From positions 220,485 to 284,484 of the forward strand of contig NZ_QAYE01000008.1 of NCBI RefSeq assembly GCF_003053745.1: a DNA stretch of 64,000 bases. Reading direction: 5' to 3'. The notes beneath the pieces are model-generated. The model was not told the DNA's origin. It was given only the letters and a program-made list of their open reading frames with translations, and made no database searches. Positions 1 to 7,703 of this stretch are shown one piece after another. How positions within the stretch are numbered: the first letter of the stretch is position 1; every line of letters starts with the position of its first letter. The position numbers and the translations under genes are program-made. Origin of the DNA: Sphingomonas faeni (GTDB lineage Bacteria; Pseudomonadota; Alphaproteobacteria; Sphingomonadales; Sphingomonadaceae).

Positions 1-50
1 CTGTTAACCGTTCGGTTGTAAAGACTCGGGACCACCATGAGGGGCCGAAA

Positions 51-290
51 GTGCGCATCGATCAACTTCAGCCTACTCCCAGCGTGGCGGAACCGCTCGA
101 GATCCCCGCGGAGTTGTTGGCCAGCGTACAGCGTCACCAGGCACATCTCGCCGAACTGATCGTCAGCCTGCGGGCGGCGGGACTCGGCGAGGACGTCGTC
201 GATGCGAGCATCCGCACGCTGGTCGACAGCTATGCCGACGATCTCACCGTAGCAATCCGCGCGATGATGAAGGCAGCGCATCATGGATAA
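51..290 (+). CDS. Small hypothetical protein coupled to a diguanylate cyclase
   Basis: A 79-residue protein of unknown function. The GTG start at 51 follows a GAGGGG Shine-Dalgarno-like stretch by about six bases. Its 3' end overlaps the ATG of the next gene by eight bases, so the two are probably translationally coupled. It is rich in Ala, Leu and acidic residues and looks helical. It has no signal peptide, no membrane segment and no family I recognise. Only context suggests a role in the same cyclic-di-GMP signalling unit. It lies at the window edge, so an upstream partner may be cut off. Confidence 0.6.
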   Translation: MRIDQLQPTPSVAEPLEIPAELLASVQRHQAHLAELIVSLRAAGLGEDVVDASIRTLVDSYADDLTVAIRAMMKAAHHG

Positions 291-1272
291 AGCTCTGTTG
301 CTGGACGACGATGATGGCCGGGTCGCAGCCTTGCGTCGCCTCGACGTGCTCGACACCGCGGTCGAAGAGCCGTTCGAAAAGATCGTCACGCTCGTCCGCA
401 CCGTGCTCGCGGTACCCGTGGCGACCGTGACGCTTGTCGATCGCGATCGGCAATGGTTCAAGGCGCGACGCGGCATGGAGCAGAGCGAAACGCCCCGCGC
501 GGTATCCTTCTGCACGCATACGATCCAGCAACGCGACCCGTTGATCATCGAAAATGCTCTGGCCGACCCGAGGTTCGCCGAAAGTCCGCTCGTCGTGGGC
601 CCGCCCTATGTGCGGAGCTATGCGGGCATCCCCCTGCGCACGCCCGAAGGATACAATGTCGGGGCGCTGTGCGCGATGGATACCCGGCCGAGACGGTTCA
701 GCCCTGCGGACATCGCCATCCTCAGCAATTTCGCCAACATCGTTTGCGACGAACTCGAATTGCGGCTGATCGCACAAGTCGATCACCTTACCGGCGCGCT
801 GACTCGACGTGGCTTCGTCGACCAGGCGCAACGGGAAATGGAGCGTACGCTTCGCTACGGGCGGGCAAGTTCGCTGATCATGATCGACGTCGATCATTTC
901 AAGCGGGTGAACGATACTTACGGCCACTCGATCGGTGATCAGGTCCTGAAGCAAATCGCCAGCATTGCCGAAACGACACTACGCCCTTGCGATCTGTTCG
1001 GTCGTCTCGGCGGCGAGGAATTCGCCCTCCTGATGCCGGAAACCAGCGGCGCGGCAGCGCTCGTCGTCGCGGAGCGACTTCGGAATACCATCGCCGATCA
1101 TCCGATGACGCTCCATGGCGGCGGTCCGATCCACGTAACCGCGAGCTTCGGCGTCGCTGAACTGTCCGCATCCTTCAACACGCTTACCGCCTGGCTCGAA
1201 CGTGCGGACACGATGCTCTACGCAGCGAAGTCCGGCGGCAGGAACCGTACGCAACTCGCGGAGCCGATGTAG
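283..1272 (+). CDS. GAF-GGDEF diguanylate cyclase
   Basis: Predicted soluble enzyme that makes cyclic di-GMP from two GTP, 329 residues. Residues about 20-165 form a GAF sensor domain and residues about 165-325 the GGDEF domain. The active-site signature is GGEEF (residues 243-247) inside LFGRLGGEEFALL. An RxxD sequence (RPCD) lies exactly five residues upstream, which matches the product-inhibition I-site. With no membrane segment, it probably senses a cytoplasmic ligand through the GAF domain. The start overlaps the preceding small gene by eight bases. The signature is intact, so catalytic activity is expected; the ligand is unknown. Confidence 0.9.
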   Translation: MDKALLLDDDDGRVAALRRLDVLDTAVEEPFEKIVTLVRTVLAVPVATVTLVDRDRQWFKARRGMEQSETPRAVSFCTHTIQQRDPLIIENALADPRFAESPLVVGPPYVRSYAGIPLRTPEGYNVGALCAMDTRPRRFSPADIAILSNFANIVCDELELRLIAQVDHLTGALTRRGFVDQAQREMERTLRYGRASSLIMIDVDHFKRVNDTYGHSIGDQVLKQIASIAETTLRPCDLFGRLGGEEFALLMPETSGAAALVVAERLRNTIADHPMTLHGGGPIHVTASFGVAELSASFNTLTAWLERADTMLYAAKSGGRNRTQLAEPM

Positions 1273-1327
1273 AACGCCGGCCGTACGCGGACGCGGAACG
1301 GCGACGTTCATGATTTCAGCGAAAACG

Positions 1328-1401
1328 TGGAGCGGGTGAAGGGAATCGAACCCTCGTCACTTGCTTGGGAAGCAAAAGCTCTACCATTGAGCTACACCCG
1401 C
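1328..1401 (-). tRNA. tRNA-Gly (CCC)
   Basis: On the minus strand the sequence folds as a cloverleaf. The acceptor stem GCGGGTG/CACCCGC is perfect, the T arm is standard (GGTTCGATTCC), and the anticodon loop TTCCCAA gives CCC. The discriminator is T and the 3' CCA is encoded (1328-1330). Confidence 0.93.
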
Positions 1402-1531
1402 GAACGGCGGTCTACGCCTGTCGGTCCGGGTCTTGCACCGGCTCTCGATGACCGGCCGAGTGCCACAGTCCTTGCGGCGACGTCAACGCCAAATCGTCCC
1501 GCGTGAGCCCGCCTGCCCTCCGGCGCATCAC

Positions 1532-2038
1532 CTAACCGCGCAGGCCGAACACCTGCGAACGGTCCGCCTCGGGCACCAGTCCCTCGAGCACCGCCCAGAA
1601 CCCCGAGACCGCGCTTTGCCCGGCGCTCGCATACGCCTCGGCCATCCGGATCCGCGCAGCCTCGAACAATTCGCGCTCCATCTTCGAGCCCTCGGCCGTC
1701 AACCGCAGCAACCGCTGCCGTCGGTCACGCTCGCCCGGCCGCGTCTCGACCAGCTTGCGGTCGGCGAGTTCGTTCAGCACGCGTCCCAGCGACTGCTTGG
1801 TGATCGCCAGCAGCGACAGCAGTTCGCTCACCGTCATGTCGGGCTTTCGCGCGATGAAATACAGTGCGCGGTGGTGTGCGCGCCCCAGCCCCTCTTCGGC
1901 GAGACCCTGGTCGATCGATCGGGTCAGGTGGCTATAGCCGAAGTACAGCAGCTCCATGCCGCGGCGGAGTTCGGGTTCGCGAAGGAACAGGGGTGAGGCG
2001 GACGAAGCTGTGGCAGACATGTTGACCGGTTTAGACAT
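1532..2038 (-). CDS. MarR-family transcriptional regulator
   Basis: A 168-residue winged-helix regulator. Residues about 65-125 carry the MarR helix-turn-helix and wing (LLAITKQSLGRVLNELADRK, then a basic GERDRRQRLLRLT wing). It is divergent from ilvE with only 41 bases between the start codons, so it may act on the shared promoter region and on itself. The start region contains the imperfect palindrome ACATGTTGACCGGTTTAGACAT overlapping two in-frame ATGs (2038 and 2020), so the start could be either. The effector ligand is unknown. A role in branched-chain amino-acid control is inferred from position only. Confidence 0.85.
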   Translation of the reverse strand: MSKPVNMSATASSASPLFLREPELRRGMELLYFGYSHLTRSIDQGLAEEGLGRAHHRALYFIARKPDMTVSELLSLLAITKQSLGRVLNELADRKLVETRPGERDRRQRLLRLTAEGSKMERELFEAARIRMAEAYASAGQSAVSGFWAVLEGLVPEADRSQVFGLRG

Positions 2039-2079
2039 CGCCCGTAGTCGTCGGCAACCCGCAACGAGAGAGATTTTCG

Positions 2080-3189
2080 ATGTCCGTTCCAGCTTTTACG
2101 CCGCCTTCCGCCTTCCGCCATGAGCCGAACGCGACTCCGGTCGAGGCGAACGAGCGGGCGAAGCGGCTGATCGATCCCGGATTCGGGCGAGTCTTCACCG
2201 ATCACATGGCGATGATCCGCTACAGCGAGACCGAGGGCTGGCATGACGCGCGGATCACCGCACGCGCGCCACTGACGATCGATCCGGCGTCGTCGGTGCT
2301 GCATTACGCGCAGGAGATCTTCGAGGGGATGAAGGCGTATCGGCTTGCCGACGGCGGCACCGCGCTGTTCCGGCCCGAGGCGAATGCGCGTCGCTTCCAG
2401 GATTCGGCCCGACGCCTCGCAATGCCCGAGCTGCCGACCGAACTGTTCCTCGAATCGGTCGAGCGCCTCGTGAAGACCGACGCGAACTGGATACCTGAGA
2501 GCGACGGCGGCGCGCTGTACCTGCGGCCGTTCATGTTCGCGAGCGAAGTGTTCCTTGGCGTGAAGCCGTCAGCCGAATATCTCTACATGGTGCTCGCCTC
2601 GTCGGTCGGCGCCTACTTCAAGGGCGGCGCCCCCACCGTGTCGATCTGGGTAAGCCAGCAATACACGCGCGCTGCTCAGGGCGGCACCGGCGCGGCCAAG
2701 TGCGGCGGCAACTACGCCGCCAGCCTGCTCGCGCAGTCCGAGGCGATCCGCAACGGCTGCGATCAGGTCGTCTTCCTCGATGCCGCCGAGCGGCGTTGGG
2801 TCGAGGAACTCGGCGGCATGAACATCTTCTTCGTGTTCGACGACGGCAGCATGGCGACCCCTGCCCTCACCGGCACGATCCTGCCCGGCATCACCCGCGA
2901 CTCGATCCTGACACTCGCACGCGCGAACGGCATTACGGTCCGCGAGGAAGGCTACACGATCGACCAGTGGCGCGCAGACGCTGCCAGCGGCCGTCTGGTC
3001 GAAGCGTTCGCCTGCGGCACCGCGGCCGTGGTTACGCCTATCGGCACGGTGGCCAGCCCCGAGGGCCGCTTCACGATCGGCGACGGTGCTCCGGGCGCAC
3101 TGACGATGCGGATGCGCGACGCGCTCGTCTCGATCCAGCGTGGCACCGCGCCGGACGAGAACAACTGGCTGCACCATCTCGCGGATTGA
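2080..3189 (+). CDS. ilvE: Branched-chain amino acid aminotransferase
   Basis: PLP-dependent class IV aminotransferase, 369 residues, interconverting Leu, Ile and Val with their 2-oxo acids in the cytoplasm. The EIFEGMKAYR segment and the PLP-lysine region GGTGAAKCGGNYAAS (Lys207) identify the longer, BCAT2-like type of about 360 residues. The C-terminal EAFACGTAAVVTPIG segment is the usual substrate/cofactor loop. A GAGAGAG ribosome-binding stretch precedes the ATG. It is divergent from a MarR regulator and ends just upstream of tRNA-Gln. Confidence 0.95.
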   Translation: MSVPAFTPPSAFRHEPNATPVEANERAKRLIDPGFGRVFTDHMAMIRYSETEGWHDARITARAPLTIDPASSVLHYAQEIFEGMKAYRLADGGTALFRPEANARRFQDSARRLAMPELPTELFLESVERLVKTDANWIPESDGGALYLRPFMFASEVFLGVKPSAEYLYMVLASSVGAYFKGGAPTVSIWVSQQYTRAAQGGTGAAKCGGNYAASLLAQSEAIRNGCDQVVFLDAAERRWVEELGGMNIFFVFDDGSMATPALTGTILPGITRDSILTLARANGITVREEGYTIDQWRADAASGRLVEAFACGTAAVVTPIGTVASPEGRFTIGDGAPGALTMRMRDALVSIQRGTAPDENNWLHHLAD

Positions 3190-3241
3190 CGTCCGCAAGG
3201 GCTTTTCACACGCCGCTGCCCCGCTATAAGGCCGCCTCTGT

Positions 3242-3316
3242 TGGGGCGTCGCCAAGTGGTAAGGCAGCGGCTTTTGATGCCGCCATGCGCAGGTTCGAAC
3301 CCTGCCGCCCCAGCCA
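3242..3316 (+). tRNA. tRNA-Gln (TTG)
   Basis: Complete cloverleaf with acceptor stem TGGGGCG/CGCCCCA and anticodon loop TTTTGAT (TTG). The T arm is AGGTTCGAACCCT and the 3' GCCA is encoded. The 266 bases that follow (3317-3582) hold no gene I can support. Confidence 0.93.
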
Positions 3317-3582
3317 AGTCTTATCATATTCCGGATCTGCCGTATTTATCGGCAAGCCGCCGCCAGTAGCACGCCCGACTGTGCCAACAGCGTGGCCGCG
3401 GACTGGTCACAGCCTTGGCTTCGCTACGGGTCCTTTATCACCACGTCGCATGATCGATTATCGACACTTCGAAATGTGCCTATCGTGGTCGCGTGGCATT
3501 CCCAGGCTGGAGCATGCCACGCCTCAAGTCAGGTTGAGACCCGCGCACTTGGCATCCGCCTCCACATCGTTACGCTGGAGGA

Positions 3583-4761
3583 ATGCAACTCACCCGGCCT
3601 CAAGCAGAAAATCTCGCGCGCGAGGGGATGGCTGCGCTCCGCAACGGTAATGCGGGACGCGCCTATGAAACGCTGTCCCTTCTACGCGACGGTGCACCGG
3701 GCATGCCCGCGCCGTGGTTCCTGATCGCACAAGCCGCACAGTCGCTCGGCCGCGACGACGAGGCGGAAACCGCGCTGGTGCATTTCCTGGCAGCAGAACC
3801 ACGCCATCTGGCTGCGCTGTTGACGATGGCCGCGCTGAAGGTCCGACGCGGCGACGAGCGCGCGGCGCAATCCTTTTATCGCACCGCGCTGAACGTCGCT
3901 ACGCTGCCGGATGCCACGATCGCGCCCGTGCTGGTGCCGATGCTGAAGGCCGGTGAAGCGTTCCTGGCGGATTGCGCGAAACGGTTTGCCGCACATCTCG
4001 GCGATGCGCTGGCGGGGACGGGTCTTGCCGCTGGCGTATCGGGGGGGCGTACGCGGTACGCGCTCGACCTGCTCCTCGGGCAGCGCGAACTGTATCTGCA
4101 ACACCCGTCGATGTTCTATTTTCCCGGGCTTGCGCAGCGTGCGTTCTTCGAGCGCGACGAGTTCGCGTGGGTTGCCGCCATCGAGGCCGCGACCGCAGAC
4201 ATGCGTGCCGAGCTGGAAAGCGTCGTCGCGGCCGAGAAGGGCTTTGCGCCCTATGTCCAATCGACGCCAGACCGCCCCGCGCCGGCCAACCCGTTGCTCG
4301 ACGATCCAAGCTGGAGCGCATTCCATTTATGGCGCGGTGGCGAGCGCGTGGAACCCAACGCATCGTCCTGTCCGCATACCATGGCCGCGCTCGAGCAAGC
4401 ACCGATCCCGATCATCGCGGGTCGCTCGCCGATGGCGATCTTCTCGTTGCTGAAGCCTGGCACGCACATTCGGCCGCATCATGGGATGCTCAACACGCGA
4501 CTGATCTGTCATCTGCCGCTGATCGCACCCGAAGGATGCGCGCTGCGGGTCGGCGCGGAAACGCGCGCGTGGCGAGCCGGCGAGATGCTGATCTTCGACG
4601 ATTCGTTCGAGCACGAGGCGTGGAACCGCGGCACGGAAACCCGGATCGTCCTGCTGTTCGAGGTTTGGCGGCCCGAACTGACCGCCGACGAACGCGCCGC
4701 GCTGACCGACATCTTCGAGGCTATCGACACCTATCAGGGCGTGGCGATCGACACTGGCTGA
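3583..4761 (+). CDS. TPR protein with aspartyl/asparaginyl beta-hydroxylase domain (copy 1)
   Basis: A 392-residue cytoplasmic protein. Residues about 1-110 are TPR-like helices. Residues about 220-380 are an AspH-type Fe(II)/2-oxoglutarate dioxygenase domain. Candidate iron ligands are the His in LKPGTHIRPHHG (residues 295-300) and in FDDSFEHEAWNRG (His344). A conserved HLPLIAPEGCALRVG strand lies between them, as expected for the two-His centre of this family. Family members hydroxylate Asp or Asn in peptides or proteins; the substrate here is unknown. GGAGGA sits only a few bases before the ATG. The gene converges on a paralogue 33 bases away and belongs to a module with a sulfotransferase-like gene and a TonB-dependent receptor. 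Confidence 0.85.
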   Translation: MQLTRPQAENLAREGMAALRNGNAGRAYETLSLLRDGAPGMPAPWFLIAQAAQSLGRDDEAETALVHFLAAEPRHLAALLTMAALKVRRGDERAAQSFYRTALNVATLPDATIAPVLVPMLKAGEAFLADCAKRFAAHLGDALAGTGLAAGVSGGRTRYALDLLLGQRELYLQHPSMFYFPGLAQRAFFERDEFAWVAAIEAATADMRAELESVVAAEKGFAPYVQSTPDRPAPANPLLDDPSWSAFHLWRGGERVEPNASSCPHTMAALEQAPIPIIAGRSPMAIFSLLKPGTHIRPHHGMLNTRLICHLPLIAPEGCALRVGAETRAWRAGEMLIFDDSFEHEAWNRGTETRIVLLFEVWRPELTADERAALTDIFEAIDTYQGVAIDTG

Positions 4762-4794
4762 GCCCTCGCCGCAGCCGGCCCATCGACACCGGCT

Positions 4795-6084
4795 TCAGTC
4801 GGCAACGTCTCCGCTATTGCCGAGCTTGCTGCCGAGCGCCCCGAACAGGTGGCGCAGCATCGTCGTCTCGTCAGCCGTCAGATGCGGGTTCCAGACATCG
4901 ACGATCAGGACGGCCCGGATAGTGTCACTGTCGTTCCAGGCCTCGTGCTCGATAGTATCGTCGAACACGAACGCCTCGCCGACGCGCCATTCGCGGGTCT
5001 CGCCACCGACGCGGAAGCCGCATTTGTCGGGCACGATCAGCGGCAGATGCACGACCGAACGAATGTTGCTGACCCCGGTGTGCGGCGGCAAATGCGTGCC
5101 CGGTTTGAGGACCGAGAAGAATGCGGTCGGTGCGCGGCCCGGAATATCCGCCAGCGGCAACGCATCGAGGATCGCCGCGGTCTGCGGACACCGCGCGCAG
5201 ACCGCGTCGTCGCGGACCCCGTAACGCCAGAGATAGCGCGCACTCCATTGGTCCGAGTGATCGAGCGGACTCCACAGATTGGCCGGCGTGCCGAGCGGCA
5301 TCGCAACATAAGGTGTGAAGCCCGCCGACGGTTCGGCTAGCAACGCCTTCAGTTCGGCGAGGATGACGGGCGTCGCCGCCTCGAACTCCGCCAGCCAGGC
5401 GAAATGGTCGCGCGCGAAGAACTCATCGGCCGGGAGGAACGGGAAATGCATCCCGTGCGGCGCGGGTGCGTAGATCGTCCGACGCCCCAGCATTGCATCG
5501 ACGCACGCATCGAACCGGCGACGCTGCGCAGGGTCCGCGCCCGCTCGCAACGGCTGCATCGCGGCATCGACATCGTCCGACAGCGCACGCGCATGGAATG
5601 CGATCCGGTCCGACGCGCGCGCCAGCAATTGATCGAGCGGTGGCGATCGGTCCGCCATCGACTGGACGATCGTCGCCACCCCGCCCCAGCGGAACGCCGC
5701 CTGCGCGGCATCGCCGATCCTGTCGAGCAGTTCGGCGAGGCGCACGTTCGCCATCAGGTTGCGCTGGTCGAGCGCCAGCGCCCGCTCCAGCGCGGTCCGT
5801 TCCGCCACGGCATCGCCCAACCCGCGATGCGCGCTCGCCAGATTCATCCAGAGCGGTGCGGCGGCGGGATCGGCAGCCGCTGCCCGCGCGAAATATTCCG
5901 CCGCCGCGCGGTCGTCACGCCCCAACGCCGCCATCCCGAGGGCGTTAAGCGCGACCGGATGGTCGGGTGCGATCGCCAGGATATCGCGGAACGCCGCAGT
6001 AGCCCTAGCCTTGTCGCCCGTCCGCTGCGCGCGATCGGCGTCGCGCAGCAGGCCGTCTAACCGCGAAGTAACATCGGCGTTCAT
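4795..6084 (-). CDS. TPR protein with aspartyl/asparaginyl beta-hydroxylase domain (copy 2)
   Basis: A 429-residue paralogue of the convergent neighbour with a longer TPR region (residues about 1-140; LNALGMAALGRDDRAAAEYF is a clear repeat). The C-terminal AspH domain keeps LKPGTHLPPHTGVSN, HLPLIVPDKCGFRVGGETR and FDDTIEHEAWN, the same two-His arrangement as copy 1. Predicted activity is 2-oxoglutarate-dependent hydroxylation of an unidentified peptide or protein. It starts 19 bases after the stop of a small exported protein on the same strand, so the two are probably co-transcribed. The TPRs suggest substrate docking. Confidence 0.85.
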   Translation of the reverse strand: MNADVTSRLDGLLRDADRAQRTGDKARATAAFRDILAIAPDHPVALNALGMAALGRDDRAAAEYFARAAAADPAAAPLWMNLASAHRGLGDAVAERTALERALALDQRNLMANVRLAELLDRIGDAAQAAFRWGGVATIVQSMADRSPPLDQLLARASDRIAFHARALSDDVDAAMQPLRAGADPAQRRRFDACVDAMLGRRTIYAPAPHGMHFPFLPADEFFARDHFAWLAEFEAATPVILAELKALLAEPSAGFTPYVAMPLGTPANLWSPLDHSDQWSARYLWRYGVRDDAVCARCPQTAAILDALPLADIPGRAPTAFFSVLKPGTHLPPHTGVSNIRSVVHLPLIVPDKCGFRVGGETREWRVGEAFVFDDTIEHEAWNDSDTIRAVLIVDVWNPHLTADETTMLRHLFGALGSKLGNSGDVAD

Positions 6085-6103
6085 AATGACCGTGAAGCTC
6101 TAC

Positions 6104-6367
6104 TTAGTGGCCGCCAGCCGCGGACCGATCGACCATATCCTGGCCCGTCGCGCGAGCGGATTGCGCCATCTCGTTCCATTCCTCTCGCGTGTGGCAGTCA
6201 CGACGCGTTTCGATCATCGACCCCACCGGGGCCGATCGCTTGCAGATCTTCGGGTGCGACTTGGTGGCCGTCTTGTCAGCCACCTTGTCCGCGGTCGCCG
6301 GCTGCTGCGCGATAGCTGGGGCCGTCGCGAGGACGAACGCCAAACTGAACGTAACCTGCTTTAGCAT
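6104..6367 (-). CDS. Small exported cysteine-containing protein
   Basis: An 87-residue protein with an N-terminal signal peptide (MLKQVTFSLAFVLATAPAIA, cleavage expected after AIA). The mature part has two cysteines in CKRSAPVGSMIETRRDC, followed by HTREEWNEMA. I believe similar small periplasmic proteins occur in sphingomonads without an assigned function, but could not verify this. The ATG at 6367 is preferred over longer in-frame starts because it begins directly with the signal peptide. It lies immediately upstream of AspH copy 2 on the same strand. The two cysteines could form a disulfide in the periplasm. Confidence 0.72.
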   Translation of the reverse strand: MLKQVTFSLAFVLATAPAIAQQPATADKVADKTATKSHPKICKRSAPVGSMIETRRDCHTREEWNEMAQSARATGQDMVDRSAAGGH

Positions 6368-6499
6368 TGCCCACCCTTTTCGACATTTCGATAAGACTTG
6401 CATCATGCCTTATTCGTGTCGGCGCACAATCCAAATCCGACGGTTTCGCGATGTACTTCGCCGATGGCGAACCCGAATGCGATATGCCATCCAATAGCG

Positions 6500-7561
6500 A
6501 TGACCAACCACGTACGAAGCACGCCTCCCAAGAACCGAGACACGACCGGCAACGCCACACGGATCGCCGATCCGTGCTGGCTAGCGCACCGCTACGATCC
6601 GGAACACGACACCGTGCATCTTGTCGAAGCGGATCGGGCGATGCGTGACGCGGCGACCTTCCTGACCGACGAACATCTCCCCACCGCGGCGAACCCCGTC
6701 GTCGTCGCCCGACGTGAGGCCGTCGCCGCCGTACAGCGTATCGATCCGGTCCATTTCATCTTTCATTCGGCCTATTGCTGCTCGACCTTGCTCGCGCGAG
6801 CACTTGATCGCGTCGGGTTCGCGTCGACGTTGAAAGAGCCTGTGATCCTCAACGATCTGGTCGGCTGGCGACATCGCGGCGGCGATCCCGCCAAGATCGC
6901 AGAGGTGCTTAACGACGCGCTTACATTATCGGCGCGTGCGTTCGTTCCGGGCGAGGCAATGATCATCAAGCCGTCTAACGTCGTCAACGCGTTGGCGCCG
7001 ACAATGTTGAACCTTCGTCCCGACGCCCGCGCGGTGCTCCTGTATGCACCACTTCGCGTGTTCCTGACGTCGATCGCGCGCAAGGGGATGTGGGGGCGGT
7101 TATGGGTCCGCGAACTGCTGGCCAAGCAACTCGCCGACGGCATGGTCGATCTAGGGTTTGCGCCTGAGGATTACTTCCGGCTTACCGATCTGCAAGCGGC
7201 TGCGGTCGGCTGGATCGCACAGGCGGATCTGTTTGCGGCGCTCGCCCACCGCTTCCCAGGCCGGGTCCGGTCGCTGCAAAGCGAGACGTTGGTCGCGGCG
7301 CCGCGCGCGGCGTTGCAGGCAATCTGCGATTTATATGGCTTGCCGATAAACACCGCCACATTGGATGCGCTGGAACATAGCGAAGCCTTTGCGCGCAATG
7401 CCAAGGACGGCACGACCTATCGCGCGGCCGACCGCACTCGCGAGCAGATGGACGGCGCAACCTTGTACGCCGACGAGATCGATAAGGTCCTGATATGGGC
7501 TGAAGCCGTCGCGCGCGGTGCCGGGGTGGCGCTCGATCCGCCGGCGCCACTGCTAGGCTAA
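6500..7561 (+). CDS. Sulfotransferase-like P-loop protein
   Basis: About 353 residues. The segment FHSAYCCSTLLARALDRVGF has the layout of the sulfotransferase 5'-phosphosulfate loop followed by its helix, but the usual basic residue and Gly are replaced by CysCys. LLYAPLRVFLTSIARKG resembles the 3'-phosphate-binding region (R...S). The C-terminal part is helical and unassigned. I chose the ATG at 6500 because upstream in-frame codons (TTG 6398, ATG 6464) encode sequence overlapping a divergent gene's start region; no strong ribosome-binding site decides it. It converges on the TonB-dependent receptor and is divergent from the AspH copy 2 unit. Sulfo transfer is uncertain given the altered loop. 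Confidence 0.65.
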   Translation: MTNHVRSTPPKNRDTTGNATRIADPCWLAHRYDPEHDTVHLVEADRAMRDAATFLTDEHLPTAANPVVVARREAVAAVQRIDPVHFIFHSAYCCSTLLARALDRVGFASTLKEPVILNDLVGWRHRGGDPAKIAEVLNDALTLSARAFVPGEAMIIKPSNVVNALAPTMLNLRPDARAVLLYAPLRVFLTSIARKGMWGRLWVRELLAKQLADGMVDLGFAPEDYFRLTDLQAAAVGWIAQADLFAALAHRFPGRVRSLQSETLVAAPRAALQAICDLYGLPINTATLDALEHSEAFARNAKDGTTYRAADRTREQMDGATLYADEIDKVLIWAEAVARGAGVALDPPAPLLG

Positions 7562-7651
7562 AAGCCTCGAAGCCAACTCGAGCCCCTGGTCAAACCCATA
7601 TCAGACGGGCTGGCGAGCACTGTGCCATTACCGGGTCGCTTGAGAGCAGAC

Positions 7652-7680
7652 AAAAAAAGGGTGGCTCCGAAGAGCCACCC
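7652..7680 (-). terminator. Rho-independent terminator of the TonB-dependent receptor gene
   Basis: Read on the minus strand it is a perfect nine-pair stem GGGTGGCTC/GAGCCACCC with a TTCG tetraloop followed by seven T. It lies 23 bases beyond the receptor stop codon. Confidence 0.93.
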
Positions 7681-7703
7681 CAGAAGTCAGATCGCGACCG
7701 ATC

